From Desulfosporosinus hippei DSM 8344 (lineage in GTDB: Bacteria > Bacillota > Desulfitobacteriia > Desulfitobacteriales > Desulfitobacteriaceae): DNA of 64,000 bases. The notes below the pieces were generated by a model. The model was not told the origin of the DNA. It did no database searches and worked only from the letters and a program-made list of their open reading frames with translations. The stretch covers positions 87,646 through 151,645 of the forward strand of contig NZ_FNCP01000010.1 in assembly GCF_900100785.1 (NCBI RefSeq), given 5' to 3'. The stretch's first letter is position 1. Each line of letters starts with the position of its first letter. A program made the position numbers and the translations under genes. Below, in pieces: positions 1 through 10,022 of the stretch.

Positions 1-1
1 C

Positions 2-61
2 AAAATGGAAGAGGAGTTCTTCATTAGCATGGTGCTTATGTCCATTCTATTATATCCCTAA
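2..61 (+). CDS. Possible C-terminal end of a gene entering from the left
   Basis: One plus-strand frame is open from the window edge and stops with TAA at 59-61, giving about 19 residues that end in a hydrophobic stretch (SMVLMSILLYP). It stops just before a bidirectional terminator hairpin at 75-102, which is where a convergent gene would be expected to end. The fragment is too short to identify and could be chance. Confidence 0.3.
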   Translation, partial: KMEEEFFISMVLMSILLYP

Positions 62-74
62 TTCACTGAAAACA

Positions 75-102
75 AAAATAAGTGCTTGACAGCACTTATT
101 TT
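75..102. terminator. Bidirectional rho-independent terminator
   Basis: A perfect 12-bp stem (AAAATAAGTGCT and its complement) closes a TGAC loop, with A-rich and T-rich flanks on both sides. It lies just downstream of the minus-strand gene ending at 113 and would also serve a plus-strand gene entering from the left. Confidence 0.75.
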
Positions 103-112
103 GATATTAAAC

Positions 113-691
113 TTACTGCTTTTTCACTGTTGGTGGTGCCTTTACAGTTGTATCTACATTAAAACGGAAACTTGCTTCAGTAGTCTGCTCTACTCCCCCC
201 TCAGGATTAGCCTTAACTCTCAACGTAATTAAATGCTGACCCTCTGTGGCACTTTTACCTGAAGCATCCCCTAATACATTGATCTGACGAAATGCAACTC
301 GTGCTGTAGCACCTGGTTCTAATACTTCCAGACTGCCTGGCGTTGTTACCTTTTTGGTGTCATCTCCAATTAAACTCATTTGCAATTCCACTGGAATATT
401 TGTCATCTTTTTGGCGGTCATATTTTGTACTGTAATGACAAAATCAAAAGTTTTAGTTGTAATTACCTGGGCACCTTTTAATGTAACGCTGCCATAAGTG
501 AGATCCTTAACAACTGACGCCGGCTCAACAGCAACTCCGATCATTTTTATCTCGGGATTACCCATGTTTTTAGAAACACCTTCATTCTTATTCTCCCAAA
601 GAGAAAACCCAGCAAAACCAAGCAGACAAATCAGACAAACACTGGCGACCATGGCAATATACTTACGATTAATAGTTATAATTTTAGCCAT
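113..691 (-). CDS. Membrane-anchored extracellular protein of unknown function
   Basis: This 192-residue protein has a positively charged N-terminus, then one hydrophobic segment (about residues 11-30), then a soluble part predicted to lie outside the membrane. The soluble part is rich in Val, Thr and Ile in alternating patterns, with a Thr/Lys/Pro-rich tail, which suggests a single beta-sandwich domain (roughly residues 50-180) like those of small Firmicute surface proteins. No signal-peptidase II lipobox Cys is present, so it is probably anchored by the uncleaved helix. A strong AGGAGGTG site lies 7 bases before the ATG. It follows dnaI but is separated from it by a terminator. I do not recognise the family. 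Confidence 0.75.
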   Translation of the reverse strand: MAKIITINRKYIAMVASVCLICLLGFAGFSLWENKNEGVSKNMGNPEIKMIGVAVEPASVVKDLTYGSVTLKGAQVITTKTFDFVITVQNMTAKKMTNIPVELQMSLIGDDTKKVTTPGSLEVLEPGATARVAFRQINVLGDASGKSATEGQHLITLRVKANPEGGVEQTTEASFRFNVDTTVKAPPTVKKQ

Positions 692-726
692 AGCGGAACA
701 CCTCCTTATTTTTTTACTTAAAAAAA

Positions 727-763
727 CCTATGCGCATCCTCTTAAGGACATGCATAGGTCTCA
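727..763 (-). terminator. Terminator downstream of dnaI
   Basis: Read on the minus strand, a long imperfect stem (ACCTATGCATGTCC pairing with GGATGCGCATAGGT) is followed immediately by a run of Ts. It separates dnaI from the membrane-anchored gene downstream. Confidence 0.8.
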
Positions 764-788
764 GAAAATATTTTTCAACTCAACAAAA

Positions 789-1595
789 CTACTTAGCTTT
801 ACTTTCCCTTTCCTGATAAATCTGTAAGCGAATGTCTTTTTGGACAGTTAACCGAAAAATTCTTGAAGATTGAATAATTCGAGAAGTTGTCCGCAATCCA
901 AGAAAATCTTCCATTTCATCAAGAGAAAGATTAGACGTAATAACTGTTGGCAACTGTTCATTAAGGCGATAATTAATAATTGAATATAGTCTGTTTCTTG
1001 TCCACTCAGTATAATTATGAGCCCCTAAATCATCGAGGATTAAGATAGGTATACTTCGCGCAGAATCTAATAAATCCAGTTCATTAAGATCCGATTTGTA
1101 CGTAGCTCTCAATTCATCTAGCAGATCCGGAACGATAAGAAAAAGAACCTTTAAATTATGTTCCATTAGCTCATTGGCGATTGCTGCGGCCAGATAGGTT
1201 TTACCCGATCCAACCGGCCCAGTAAACAGTAATCCCAAGCCATATGGGGAGCGCAAACAATCATCTACAAAGCTTTTAGCGGCTTTTAAGGCCTTGGCAG
1301 CTCCTTCGCGGTGTGACTCCGCTAGATCCGCTGAATAATAATCAAAGCGAAACTTATCTAATCGACAGTTCATTAGTTCCCGAGAAATTCGAGCATGCCG
1401 AAATTGATTTTCTAACTTTTTGGTTTCCATACAGCTACACGGATAGGCAATATCACCTTCCAGGACAATTCCCCGATCCTGACAAATAGGGCACTGACTC
1501 CCGTAAGAAGGAGATGCCTCTGACACTTTTGGTTTCTCATAATTGGGCCTTGAAGGTATGACATTGGTCGATAAAATATCTTTGACATTTTTCAT
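789..1595 (-). CDS. dnaI: DnaI-like helicase loader (DnaC/IstB family ATPase)
   Basis: This 268-residue AAA+ ATPase would load the replicative helicase onto DNA during initiation and restart. An N-terminal zinc-binding module is visible as C35-P-I-C38 and C53-S-C55, as in Bacillus DnaI. The ATPase domain follows, with Walker A GPVGSGKT at residues 126-133 and Walker B ILILDDLG ending near D189, then a sensor segment containing VITSNLS. It lies 45 bases downstream of a DnaD-domain protein on the same strand, the usual partner in primosome assembly, and the two probably form one operon. The length fits a DnaI-type loader rather than a transposon IstB because of the zinc module and the dnaD neighbour. 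Confidence 0.85.
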   Translation of the reverse strand: MKNVKDILSTNVIPSRPNYEKPKVSEASPSYGSQCPICQDRGIVLEGDIAYPCSCMETKKLENQFRHARISRELMNCRLDKFRFDYYSADLAESHREGAAKALKAAKSFVDDCLRSPYGLGLLFTGPVGSGKTYLAAAIANELMEHNLKVLFLIVPDLLDELRATYKSDLNELDLLDSARSIPILILDDLGAHNYTEWTRNRLYSIINYRLNEQLPTVITSNLSLDEMEDFLGLRTTSRIIQSSRIFRLTVQKDIRLQIYQERESKAK

Positions 1596-1640
1596 AGTTG
1601 AATATCCTCCTATAGAAAACTTGGCCTAGTACCAAATATT

Positions 1641-2408
1641 CTAAAGATAAAAATTCTCATATTTATTAGAAGTAGTCTTTGTTGCACCTTTACTCTTAGA
1701 CTTCGTAGCCTTTTTTTCCTGACGCGATTGAAAAAACGCATCTTCTGCTTCGATCTCAGCTCGTGTGCGAAGTCCCTTTTTTTCCCATTCTCTAAGAATC
1801 GAATCTAAATAACGAAAGTTGCGAATGCCTGCACTAACCCCTCTTCTTAAGGCCTCAATAATTAATTCCTCTGAAAAATGTGAAGATAGCCATTTGTCCA
1901 GATTTTCACATTCCAAGCGCGTAAGCAGGCGTCCCAACTCTTGCTCAAAAGTTTGAATTAAGTTTTCCATCGCTGGATTAGGTGAAGTCGATGGGATATT
2001 TAAAGGGACTTGTTGTTGTTTAAGGATTCGTTCTTCTTCTAATTGCTGCGATCTCTCAATTGCCCATAATTCTGCAAGCTCTTCGATTAAACCAACAAAA
2101 CTATAACAATCTCCCCACTTTTGTTCAACTGGGTTCCAGTACCTTTCGATCGAAAGAAGTTTTCGCTCGACTAACCCTCCCAATTTCTCTTCTATCTCAG
2201 ACGATGAAGCAGTCATTCGTCCAGCTAAGGTTGAAATCGAGGGATATGGATTCACTTCGGAGTCACATAATATCTGAATTAATACTAACATCTCGCTATC
2301 ACAGATTCCGATTTTTCTATAATGGGTCAGTAAATATTTTGGAATAGAAACAACACCTGAAAAGAAAAGAGCTTGTGTAAAGCTCCCATAAACACTTACT
2401 TTGTTCAT
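1641..2408 (-). CDS. DnaD-domain primosome protein
   Basis: This 255-residue protein would act with DnaI in replication initiation or restart. Its N-terminal half (about residues 1-110) looks like the winged-helix domain of DnaD/DnaB proteins. The segment from about residue 145 to 215 matches the DnaB_2/DnaD C-terminal fold, with a helix around LTRLECENLDKWL and the RNFRYLDSILREWEKKG block that resembles the YxxxI/W motif of these proteins. The end is a Lys/Ser/Thr-rich flexible tail that may contact DNA. It is the first gene of the dnaD-dnaI pair. Whether it corresponds to Bacillus DnaD or DnaB cannot be decided here. Confidence 0.8.
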   Translation of the reverse strand: MNKVSVYGSFTQALFFSGVVSIPKYLLTHYRKIGICDSEMLVLIQILCDSEVNPYPSISTLAGRMTASSSEIEEKLGGLVERKLLSIERYWNPVEQKWGDCYSFVGLIEELAELWAIERSQQLEEERILKQQQVPLNIPSTSPNPAMENLIQTFEQELGRLLTRLECENLDKWLSSHFSEELIIEALRRGVSAGIRNFRYLDSILREWEKKGLRTRAEIEAEDAFFQSRQEKKATKSKSKGATKTTSNKYENFYL

Positions 2409-2529
2409 TGATAGTTCATCTCCCCATGTACCATCCGAAAATTATCTTTAAGTTTCTGTAGAATTTTACATATTTCTCTTTACTAAATGCTAAAAAAGTA
2501 TATATAGACCATTTAAAACAAATAAAGTA

Positions 2530-2581
2530 AAAAGACTCTTAAAACTACTTCCATAAAATGGAAGGAAAACAGGAGTCTTTT
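2530..2581. repeat. Two-tier inverted repeat upstream of the HD-domain gene
   Basis: An outer 9-bp pair (AAAAGACTC at 2530-2538 and GAGTCTTTT at 2573-2581) encloses an inner 6-bp hairpin (CTTCCA at 2548-2553 and TGGAAG at 2559-2564). The plus strand has T residues at the 3' end, so it could act as a leader terminator or attenuator before the gene at 2618. It also lies in the region that should hold the dnaD promoter. Confidence 0.5.
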
Positions 2582-2617
2582 GGCGTATATATAACTAAAC
2601 GAAAAGGAGGCTAAAAA

Positions 2618-3208
2618 ATGGATTTCAGGAAAGAGCTTGTTCAAATTGTGGAAAAGTCAGGAGCTCACTCTGCTTGGAGTGTCAAGCATTGTTTTAGAGT
2701 TTATCATCTATCAAAAGAACTCTCTAGTCATTTAACCTTGGATGACGAGGTTCTTTATGCAGCAGCTATGCTGCATGATACTGGCAAATCCCCTGCCTAT
2801 GCCCTTAAGAACATGGATCATGCTTTACGTTCAAAAGGTGTGACTGCGAACCTTCTTCCCCAAATGTCATATCCTTCAGAAAAAATCTCTCTTGTTTTAG
2901 ATGCTGTAGAAAATCACATGTATTACTCGGAACCCGGGCGCAGTGATGAGGCAGTCTACTTAAGAGAAGCGGATATTCTGGATAATTTAGGTAATATTGG
3001 TTTAATGCGATTATTTAGCATAGTTGGACAAGACGACTTGATACAAACTCCTGAAGATGCTATTGAAAGGGCACGTCTTTTCGCAGATGCTCTGCCAGAT
3101 AAAGTCTCTACAAAAGCAGGGAAGCGTTTAGCTATCAAAAGGCGCGAAGAAACTCTTCGTTTCTTATCAGGGATTAAACGTCAAACCCTGGAATATGCTT
3201 GGCTTTAA
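2618..3208 (+). CDS. HD-domain metal-dependent phosphohydrolase
   Basis: This 196-residue soluble protein has the HD fold. H24 in the KHCFRVYHL segment, the H-D pair in AAMLHDTGKS (about residues 53-54), a later His in VENHMYY and an Asp in the ADILDNLGNIGL helix are spaced as in HD hydrolases. Such enzymes cleave phosphate esters of nucleotides or cyclic nucleotides; the substrate cannot be read from the sequence. A clean AAAGGAGG site lies 8 bases before the ATG. It is transcribed toward the convergent beta-CASP gene, only about 10 bases away, and has no obvious operon partner. Confidence 0.8.
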   Translation: MDFRKELVQIVEKSGAHSAWSVKHCFRVYHLSKELSSHLTLDDEVLYAAAMLHDTGKSPAYALKNMDHALRSKGVTANLLPQMSYPSEKISLVLDAVENHMYYSEPGRSDEAVYLREADILDNLGNIGLMRLFSIVGQDDLIQTPEDAIERARLFADALPDKVSTKAGKRLAIKRREETLRFLSGIKRQTLEYAWL

Positions 3209-3218
3209 TTTTTAAGTC

Positions 3219-4955
3219 TTATCGTCTTGATTTTCGCTCTTGCTCTTCCAACAATCGCGTTAAGCTATCCAATATATTAACGACACGGTCGAAATCTCGA
3301 GTCCTTAATCCCTGGTCGATAACTCTCTTAAGATGATGTCGTAGCCTAATATATGCTCTGTTAACCTGTGAACGTGATGTCTTAGAGACGGTTGACTTTA
3401 ATCTCTTATAAGAAGGAGCAGTTGGTTGTATTATTGTCTTGCTGATTAACTTTTCTGATGGACTTGAGGCAGTCTCCTTATCCATTTCATCCTTAGGAGC
3501 GATCGAAAGCCAGACTTTTTCAGGTGGATATTGTAGAACTTTTCCTTCAGTAAATTCAATTGTTTCTCCAAGCTGTGGTATAAGGGGAGATTTACCAAAC
3601 TCCTCCAAAATCTTCTCTGCAAATTTTGTCTGTGATTCTAATTCCCCATGAATCAGAATAATCTGCTCTGCTTTCTTCCCAAGTAAGGAAAGCCAATGGA
3701 TTAATTCTGCTTGATCTGCATGAGCAGAGAAACCATCCATATGAGTAATCCGAGCATTCACGGCAACCTTCTCACCGTGAATAGTTACGGTATCAACTCC
3801 ATCCGATAACATTCGACCAATGGTTCCTTGAGCCTGATATCCTACAAACAGAACTGTTGCATTACTTTTCCATAGATTATGCTTTAAATGATGCTTAATA
3901 CGACCCGCATCTGCCATACCGCTGGCAGCTATAATAATTGCCCCACCTTCAATATTATTTAAAGCCATCGAATCCTGAGCAGTTTGACTAAAATGAACAT
4001 TGGGCATTGTTAAGGGGTTATTCCCCGTTTTTATTAGTTCACGAGTTACAGAATCAAAATTATCTGTATTTTCTTGAAATATTTTGGTAGCTGCAATGGC
4101 CAAAGGGCTGTCAATATAGATAGGTAGTGTTGGTATCCGATGTTCGTCCTGCAGTCGACGTAGATAAAATAATAAATCCTGAGTACGTTCAATTGCAAAA
4201 GCAGGAATAACTAAATTCCCACCGGCTTCATAGGTTGACCGGATTATTTGAGCAAGCTGCTCATAACGATCATTTTTACTGCCGTCACTATTTTCAGAAT
4301 GGAGTCTGTTTCCGTAAGTTGTTTCCATAACAACGATGTCTGCTACACTGAGTATACTGGGATCTTGAATATATGGTTGGTTTACATTTCCTATGTCCCC
4401 GGAAAACACAACGGTTTTATTGTAATTGGGTTCTTTAATATGAAGTACAGCATGGGTTGAACCAAGTATATGACCAGCATCGTAGAACTGAAAGGAAACG
4501 GTTGGCGCTAATTCAACGATTTCTTTGTACCGTGATGCCCTAAAGTAGGAGATAGTATTAATGGCATCTTGGACAGTATAAATTGGTACCAGTGGTTCAA
4601 GCCCTGCTCTATTACGTTTTCGATTTTTTCGTTCTACTTCCATCTCCTGTATATGCCCACTGTCCGGAAGCATTATTGAACATAACTTAATTGTTTCAGG
4701 TGTAGCCCAAATTGTACCTTTGAAACCAGACTTAATCAGCTTAGGTAACATACCTGAGTGGTCTGTATGAGCATGTGTCAGAATAACAGCGTCAAGGCTT
4801 GCTGGATTATACGGGAATTCTCCATAATTTAACTCTTTGAGCGCTTTGGAACCTTGAAACATACCACAATCAATTAGGATTCTCGAATCCCCTGTTTCTA
4901 CTAGAAAAGAAGACCCTGTGACAACCTGTGCTGCCCCAAAAAAGCTAATTTTCAT
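3219..4955 (-). CDS. Beta-CASP metallo-beta-lactamase-fold RNase
   Basis: This 578-residue enzyme belongs to the family of CPSF73/Ysh1-like RNA nucleases. The zinc-binding HAHTDH motif is at residues 61-66, followed by the later metal ligands H (AGHILGSTH), D (FSGDIGN) and H (GFSAHADQ). The beta-CASP insertion lies in the middle, and the RMMBL-type end is marked by ILIHGE. A basic C-terminal extension of about 60 residues (515-578), rich in Arg and Lys, goes beyond the usual length and could bind RNA. It is a single gene with a GGAGG site 9 bases before its ATG. The precise RNA target is unknown. Confidence 0.85.
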   Translation of the reverse strand: MKISFFGAAQVVTGSSFLVETGDSRILIDCGMFQGSKALKELNYGEFPYNPASLDAVILTHAHTDHSGMLPKLIKSGFKGTIWATPETIKLCSIMLPDSGHIQEMEVERKNRKRNRAGLEPLVPIYTVQDAINTISYFRASRYKEIVELAPTVSFQFYDAGHILGSTHAVLHIKEPNYNKTVVFSGDIGNVNQPYIQDPSILSVADIVVMETTYGNRLHSENSDGSKNDRYEQLAQIIRSTYEAGGNLVIPAFAIERTQDLLFYLRRLQDEHRIPTLPIYIDSPLAIAATKIFQENTDNFDSVTRELIKTGNNPLTMPNVHFSQTAQDSMALNNIEGGAIIIAASGMADAGRIKHHLKHNLWKSNATVLFVGYQAQGTIGRMLSDGVDTVTIHGEKVAVNARITHMDGFSAHADQAELIHWLSLLGKKAEQIILIHGELESQTKFAEKILEEFGKSPLIPQLGETIEFTEGKVLQYPPEKVWLSIAPKDEMDKETASSPSEKLISKTIIQPTAPSYKRLKSTVSKTSRSQVNRAYIRLRHHLKRVIDQGLRTRDFDRVVNILDSLTRLLEEQERKSRR

Positions 4956-4977
4956 CTAATCAATCCTCCAAAAATAG

Positions 4978-5033
4978 CGTCTCTATGCTTTTCTTGTCAG
5001 AATACTTCTCTGATAGAATAGCATTTGGACGCT
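4978..5033. terminator. Imperfect long hairpin, possible degU terminator
   Basis: GCGTC pairs with GACGC at the ends, with further paired blocks inside (ATGCT/AGCAT and TTGTCAGA/TCTGATAG). Read on the minus strand it is followed by TATTTTTGG, so it could end degU transcription just before the ribosome binding site of the beta-CASP gene. Confidence 0.45.
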
Positions 5034-5145
5034 TTTCTTTGAACAATGCTATTATATTTACCATTTTTACACTACTCTACAAACTTGTCTCAATTTATTT
5101 TACCTTTTTATTGGTAGTTTAGCAATCTATAATCATCCGTATAAC

Positions 5146-5784
5146 CTAATCCAGCTGAAAAAGATTAAGTTTTACTGCCTTAAGAGCTGCTTGTGTTCGA
5201 TCTTCAACAGCAAGTTTGCGATAAATACTCGACAAATGATTCTTAACAGTTTTTTCACTGATAAATAAAGAGGTTCCAATCTCACGATTTGAAGCCCCTT
5301 TAACGACATAATGGAGTATTTCCATTTCTCGATCACTTAGCCCACATGTATCCTTCATAGGGCTAGGTTGACTTAATTGGTCAAGTAGCTTCCCTGTCAC
5401 ACTTGGGGATAAGATCGGCTCGCCAGAGTAAACTTTCCGAATAGATTGGATAAGAGTCTTAGAATCAACATCTTTCAGCAGATAACCCGCTACGCCAATT
5501 TGAAGAACCTGAAAAACTTTCTCATCTGAATCATCAACAGTAAGCACTAGGATACCAACCTCCGGACATTCACGACGAATTACTTTGCCGGCTTCTAAGC
5601 CATTAACCCCGGGCATATTTAAGTCCATTAATAAAATATCGAATTTCATTGTTCGTGCAATATTGATGGCACCTTGACCATCTCCTACTTCTGCAACGAC
5701 CTCAATCCCATCTTCAAATTCTAAAATGCGACGAAGCCCCTCTCGTAATAAGGGATGATCATCAGCAATTACAATTTTTATCAA
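5146..5784 (-). CDS. degU: DegU-like response regulator (NarL/LuxR type)
   Basis: This 212-residue regulator has a receiver domain (about 1-120), with acidic residues D8/D9, the phosphoacceptor D54 in LLMDLNMPG and the conserved Lys in YLLKDVD. A LuxR-type helix-turn-helix follows (about 145-205: LSDREMEILHYVVKGASNREIG). Phosphorylation by the upstream sensor kinase should control DNA binding. Its ATG overlaps the last 4 bases of the kinase gene, so translation is coupled. The pairing and the lack of membrane helices in the kinase fit DegS/DegU, which in Bacillus governs exoenzymes, motility and competence. The regulon in this organism is not known. Confidence 0.85.
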   Translation of the reverse strand: MIKIVIADDHPLLREGLRRILEFEDGIEVVAEVGDGQGAINIARTMKFDILLMDLNMPGVNGLEAGKVIRRECPEVGILVLTVDDSDEKVFQVLQIGVAGYLLKDVDSKTLIQSIRKVYSGEPILSPSVTGKLLDQLSQPSPMKDTCGLSDREMEILHYVVKGASNREIGTSLFISEKTVKNHLSSIYRKLAVEDRTQAALKAVKLNLFQLD

Positions 5785-6923
5785 GTTGTCGTTCCTCCCT
5801 CCTGGTTAGATGGAATTGAAAGTTCAATCATAGTTCCTTTGCCAATTGTTGAGTGTATAGAAAATAAACCTGAGAACATTTCGACACGTTCGCGCATTCC
5901 TACAAGACCAAAATGCTCGCCCGGAGAATTCATAGCAGATTTTACGTCAAAACCTTTGCCATAATCACGTATTTTCGCGATTGTCCAATCTTCACGATAA
6001 ATCAAAGAAATGTCAACTTTATCAGAATGAGCATGCTTGGCAACATTCGTCATTCCTTCTTGTACCAATCTGAACAGAGCAACTTCCATTGCCGGAAGAA
6101 GACGTCGTTCTCTACCTTCGATAAGCAACTCACATTTAATGCCATAGTTTTCCTGGAAGTTACCCAAGTATTTAGAAATTGCCGGAACTATTCCTAAATC
6201 ATCTAAGGCCATTGGACGTAAATCAAAAATAATTCTGCGAATATCTTGTAAATTTGCACGAACCAGATTCTTAAGGTCTTTTAATTCTGCTTTTACTCGA
6301 CTCGGATCTAATTCTAATAGTCTTTCTGCAATTTCCAATCTCAAAACAATATTCGCAAGGGTTTGAGCAGGACCATCATGAATTTCTCTTGCGACACGAC
6401 GCCGTTCTTCTTCTTGGGCTTTAATAACCCGCAGTCCCATCTCAACTCGTTGCTCATGATTCTGAGTCTGCAAGGCTTCAACTACCCCGCCTTGCAATAA
6501 GCTAATCGCCATGCTTACCTGAGTCATAAGATTTTGAGCCCGTTCTATTGTAACCTGCATTTGGGTAAGAGACCGCTCTAGGTCATCCCGTCGCTTGCGC
6601 AATTGAACTTCTTTTTGTTGTAAAAGCTGCAACTTAACTTGGGCATCTTTTGCCTCTGTATAAGTATCCATCATTTCTTTTTGAGTATATTTTTGATAAG
6701 AGCGATTTACTTCCATCAGCTTTTGACGCATACGCCGTTCAACCTTATCTTGACAATCAACTTGCGAAATGATGTCTTTAATATTAGTTTTTAGTTGAGA
6801 GAGTTCATTAACAAGCCGCTGGGTTTCAGCTCGAGATGTTTCAGCAATAAAAAAGATTTCTTCTTTCCCTGATTCAATTGCCTTTAATGTGTTCTTGATT
6901 ATTTCTCCCAACTGATCCGTCAA
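5781..6923 (-). CDS. degS: DegS-like cytoplasmic sensor histidine kinase
   Basis: This 380-residue kinase has no membrane segment. Residues 1-165 form a long charged coiled coil, as in the DegS sensor domain. The HisKA_3 dimerisation helix follows with phosphorylated H182 in RRVAREIHDGPAQ, and the C-terminal HATPase domain shows an N-box (EGMTNVAKHAHS), a G1 box (IRDYGKGFD) and GLVGMRERV. It passes phosphate to the receiver encoded immediately downstream, with a 4-base overlap of the two genes. Length (Bacillus DegS is about 385 residues) and architecture both agree. The signal it senses cannot be read from the sequence. Confidence 0.87.
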   Translation of the reverse strand: MTDQLGEIIKNTLKAIESGKEEIFFIAETSRAETQRLVNELSQLKTNIKDIISQVDCQDKVERRMRQKLMEVNRSYQKYTQKEMMDTYTEAKDAQVKLQLLQQKEVQLRKRRDDLERSLTQMQVTIERAQNLMTQVSMAISLLQGGVVEALQTQNHEQRVEMGLRVIKAQEEERRRVAREIHDGPAQTLANIVLRLEIAERLLELDPSRVKAELKDLKNLVRANLQDIRRIIFDLRPMALDDLGIVPAISKYLGNFQENYGIKCELLIEGRERRLLPAMEVALFRLVQEGMTNVAKHAHSDKVDISLIYREDWTIAKIRDYGKGFDVKSAMNSPGEHFGLVGMRERVEMFSGLFSIHSTIGKGTMIELSIPSNQEGGTTT

Positions 6924-7033
6924 AATTATTCCTCATTTCAATAGTTTGAATCCATCTTCACTTTACCCTTCTATATTGTTTTATTCGACACAGAAACAGT
7001 ATTTCCTACTTCTTGATAGAAAAATAAGATAAC

Positions 7034-7798
7034 TTATCTCCTTTTAGTATTTTTACCCTGCCGAATAGTATTTTTGATGTACCTTTCTAATCTTCGAGGA
7101 TAATAAAGATCTTCATCATTTATGGTTAACACTATCCAACCTTCCTGTTGAAGTTTTTCTGCTTCACAAGGGCACATTGAATCGCTACGGCAGAATAGAA
7201 TATCCTCTACCTGTGCAAATACTTTTTGTCCTGATATAGTAACATCCCACATAATAACAGCATCGACGAATACATAATTTAGAACTGTCTTAAGCCGGTC
7301 TATATAGTTAGGGATCAAGATATTAGGGTTTATCTCCATTTCTTCAATAATAGTTTGCTGTTCAATCGGAAGAATTTGATTATAGATAGCGCCTAGAGCA
7401 GGGATACAATCCTCGATTTCTACATTCTCTATCTCCGCTATATCAAACTTTAAATTATTCGTAGGGACCGTTGGGAAACTTTTCGAGGTATCCATTACTT
7501 TTAGCATACCTTCTTGTAACATTTTATTCATTATATCTTTAAATGAAGGAAAGTTACCAATAACACGTGAGTCTGGCAATTGCTGTTCAATGATTTGTTT
7601 AAGAACATCCGCTAAGTACTCTGAAGGAAATGTGGAAAAATCCTGTAATAATGAAGCCAGCTTAGTTACAAATTCGCATCCTTTTTGAAATTCTGCCTCT
7701 GAGTCAACTCCTGTCAACAAACACGTTGTGAAAATCTCTTCAATGATTTTTTCTACCCATTCTCCAATTCTTGGATCATTATGATAATATGCCTCCAT
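7034..7798 (-). CDS. Conserved-looking hypothetical protein
   Basis: This 254-residue acidic, soluble protein is mostly helical in its first 110 residues. A C-terminal region with alternating strands and helices follows. A small cysteine cluster (FCRSDSMCPCEAEKL, about residues 205-220) could bind a metal. The end (RRLERYIKNTIRQGKNTKRR) is strongly basic. There is no signal peptide or membrane helix. It stands alone between degS and a gene-poor stretch. I do not recognise it and assign no function. Confidence 0.65.
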   Translation of the reverse strand: MEAYYHNDPRIGEWVEKIIEEIFTTCLLTGVDSEAEFQKGCEFVTKLASLLQDFSTFPSEYLADVLKQIIEQQLPDSRVIGNFPSFKDIMNKMLQEGMLKVMDTSKSFPTVPTNNLKFDIAEIENVEIEDCIPALGAIYNQILPIEQQTIIEEMEINPNILIPNYIDRLKTVLNYVFVDAVIMWDVTISGQKVFAQVEDILFCRSDSMCPCEAEKLQQEGWIVLTINDEDLYYPRRLERYIKNTIRQGKNTKRR

Positions 7799-8176
7799 AA
7801 TTATCCCCTTCCAGTTTATTATCTGTAATAGCTATGCTTGTATTCCTGATGGTATGATAGGACTGAAGAGATTGTCTCTTAATTTGTCAATTTAGCATGC
7901 TACAAGTGGATAACTTTACTTACATGGATATTACCCTCTTTAGTATTTTAGGAATACATACAAACGCGTTCTTGAGTTATCAAGAAGGTATTTTTGTAAT
8001 GTTTCGACCACGATGTTTTAGCTACTTATACTTAAGAGAGCTGCAGCAAACAAAGTTTACTGCAGCCCTCTTTCAAGGTGTATCAATATAAATTAGACAA
8101 TCTAATTGTTCTGTTGAACATCAGGACTTAGAGGCCTAAAGGTTGCCCTCCACCTGAATTCCATGTTGTAGATATT
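7799..8176. other. Gene-poor stretch between the hypothetical gene and the CODH/ACS operon
   Basis: Apart from the stem-loop at 8035-8072 I see no gene here. A 64-codon plus-strand frame at 7897-8091 has no ribosome binding site and runs through the stem-loop, so it was not accepted. Confidence 0.5.
8035..8072. terminator. Strong stem-loop after the CODH/ACS operon
   Basis: A stem of about 17 bp (AGAGAGCTGCAGCAAAC pairing with GTTTACTGCAGCCCTCTTT, with one or two mismatches) surrounds an AAA loop. It lies about 100 bases downstream of acsE on the minus strand. The T-run is weak, so it may protect the mRNA end rather than terminate, but it is the best candidate for the operon end. Confidence 0.5.
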
Positions 8177-8971
<795 letters not shown>

Positions 8972-9044
8972 TCAGTTCACGTCCTTTCATTTTTTGGAGA
9001 AATACAAAATGAAGGTGGTTGGATTATGCTGGTGATTTCGAGGA

Positions 9045-10007
9045 TTATTTTCCCATCAAATCAGCAATGTTCTTTTTGACCAAAGCAACTGCTGCAGGGT
9101 TGCGCATTACCAGAATGCTAGCTCCGACTTGAAGAACGCCGGATGCTGTAACCGCTTCCCAAAGCACTCCACGATCTTCGAGATCCCCCCATCCGGGAAA
9201 CTCCTCGACGGTTGCATAGGCTTCTTTACAACGATTAGCTTCATATCCTACTGTGCAGATAATAGGCATAGAAAGCATTTTATCATTAGCCAAAGCTCCC
9301 AAACGAGCACGTTCCATAATAGAATAAACGTACTCAATTCCAAATCCTAGACCAGCGACCGTAGGGTCAATTACGATTTTGTTTAAAGGAAGTCCCATTT
9401 CATGGATCAAGATATTTAACTGTTTACAGATGTTAATATCAAGAGGCGAACGAGCAATTAGGGTATGTTTGTGAACCATTGCTGCAGCCGCAATTGATTT
9501 GTAATTATCTTGTTCCGCAATACCTATTAAGAGGTTTTCCCCTGTAGAAGCTTCAGCAATTACAGCCATGATTTCATTATTTTTCTCAGCGTTGTCGCAT
9601 CCTTCTACAATCAAGGGAACCCCAACTGCAGCTAAAACTTCTTTTACAATACGAGCACAATCTTCGGGAGAACGGTTTTCACCCTCTGGGTTCGCACCAT
9701 CAAGCTTTAGATAGATGAGGTCAGCGCCAAATTCATCTACACATTTTTTAGCCCAGGCGGCGGGATTATTAATGACATCTCCGATTTGATTTTTTATTAA
9801 ATCATTCCAGGAAGGCACAACATCTGTGACCTCCATAGCAATTACCGGACGGTTCTTTGTTTCTCCTTCAAAGTGGAGAAAAGGTAGGGCACTATCCCCT
9901 CCAACCGTAATTGTATGGGTCCTTGTTCCACCCTGTTCAGCAGTCGCGCCAAGTACTACCTCTCCAACTTTACTAGAATATTTTTCTTTTACTAACGCTA
10001 CGGACAT
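9045..10007 (-). CDS. acsD: Corrinoid/iron-sulfur protein small subunit
   Basis: This 320-residue protein is the delta subunit of the corrinoid iron-sulfur protein, which shuttles the methyl group from AcsE to acetyl-CoA synthase. It shows the expected TIM-barrel features: [15 protein letters not shown] near the N-terminus, [28 protein letters not shown] and the C-terminal [13 protein letters not shown] segment that packs against the corrinoid. It carries no iron-sulfur ligands, as expected for the small subunit. It starts 15 bases after acsF ends and has an AAGGAGAG site upstream of its ATG. Confidence 0.93.
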   Translation of the reverse strand: MSVALVKEKYSSKVGEVVLGATAEQGGTRTHTITVGGDSALPFLHFEGETKNRPVIAMEVTDVVPSWNDLIKNQIGDVINNPAAWAKKCVDEFGADLIYLKLDGANPEGENRSPEDCARIVKEVLAAVGVPLIVEGCDNAEKNNEIMAVIAEASTGENLLIGIAEQDNYKSIAAAAMVHKHTLIARSPLDINICKQLNILIHEMGLPLNKIVIDPTVAGLGFGIEYVYSIMERARLGALANDKMLSMPIICTVGYEANRCKEAYATVEEFPGWGDLEDRGVLWEAVTASGVLQVGASILVMRNPAAVALVKKNIADLMGK

Positions 10008-10022
10008 GAACTTCTCTCCTTT

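Noticed and set aside
7897..8091. 64-codon plus-strand frame
   Set aside because: It has no ribosome binding site, a composition unlike its neighbours, and it overlaps a strong stem-loop.
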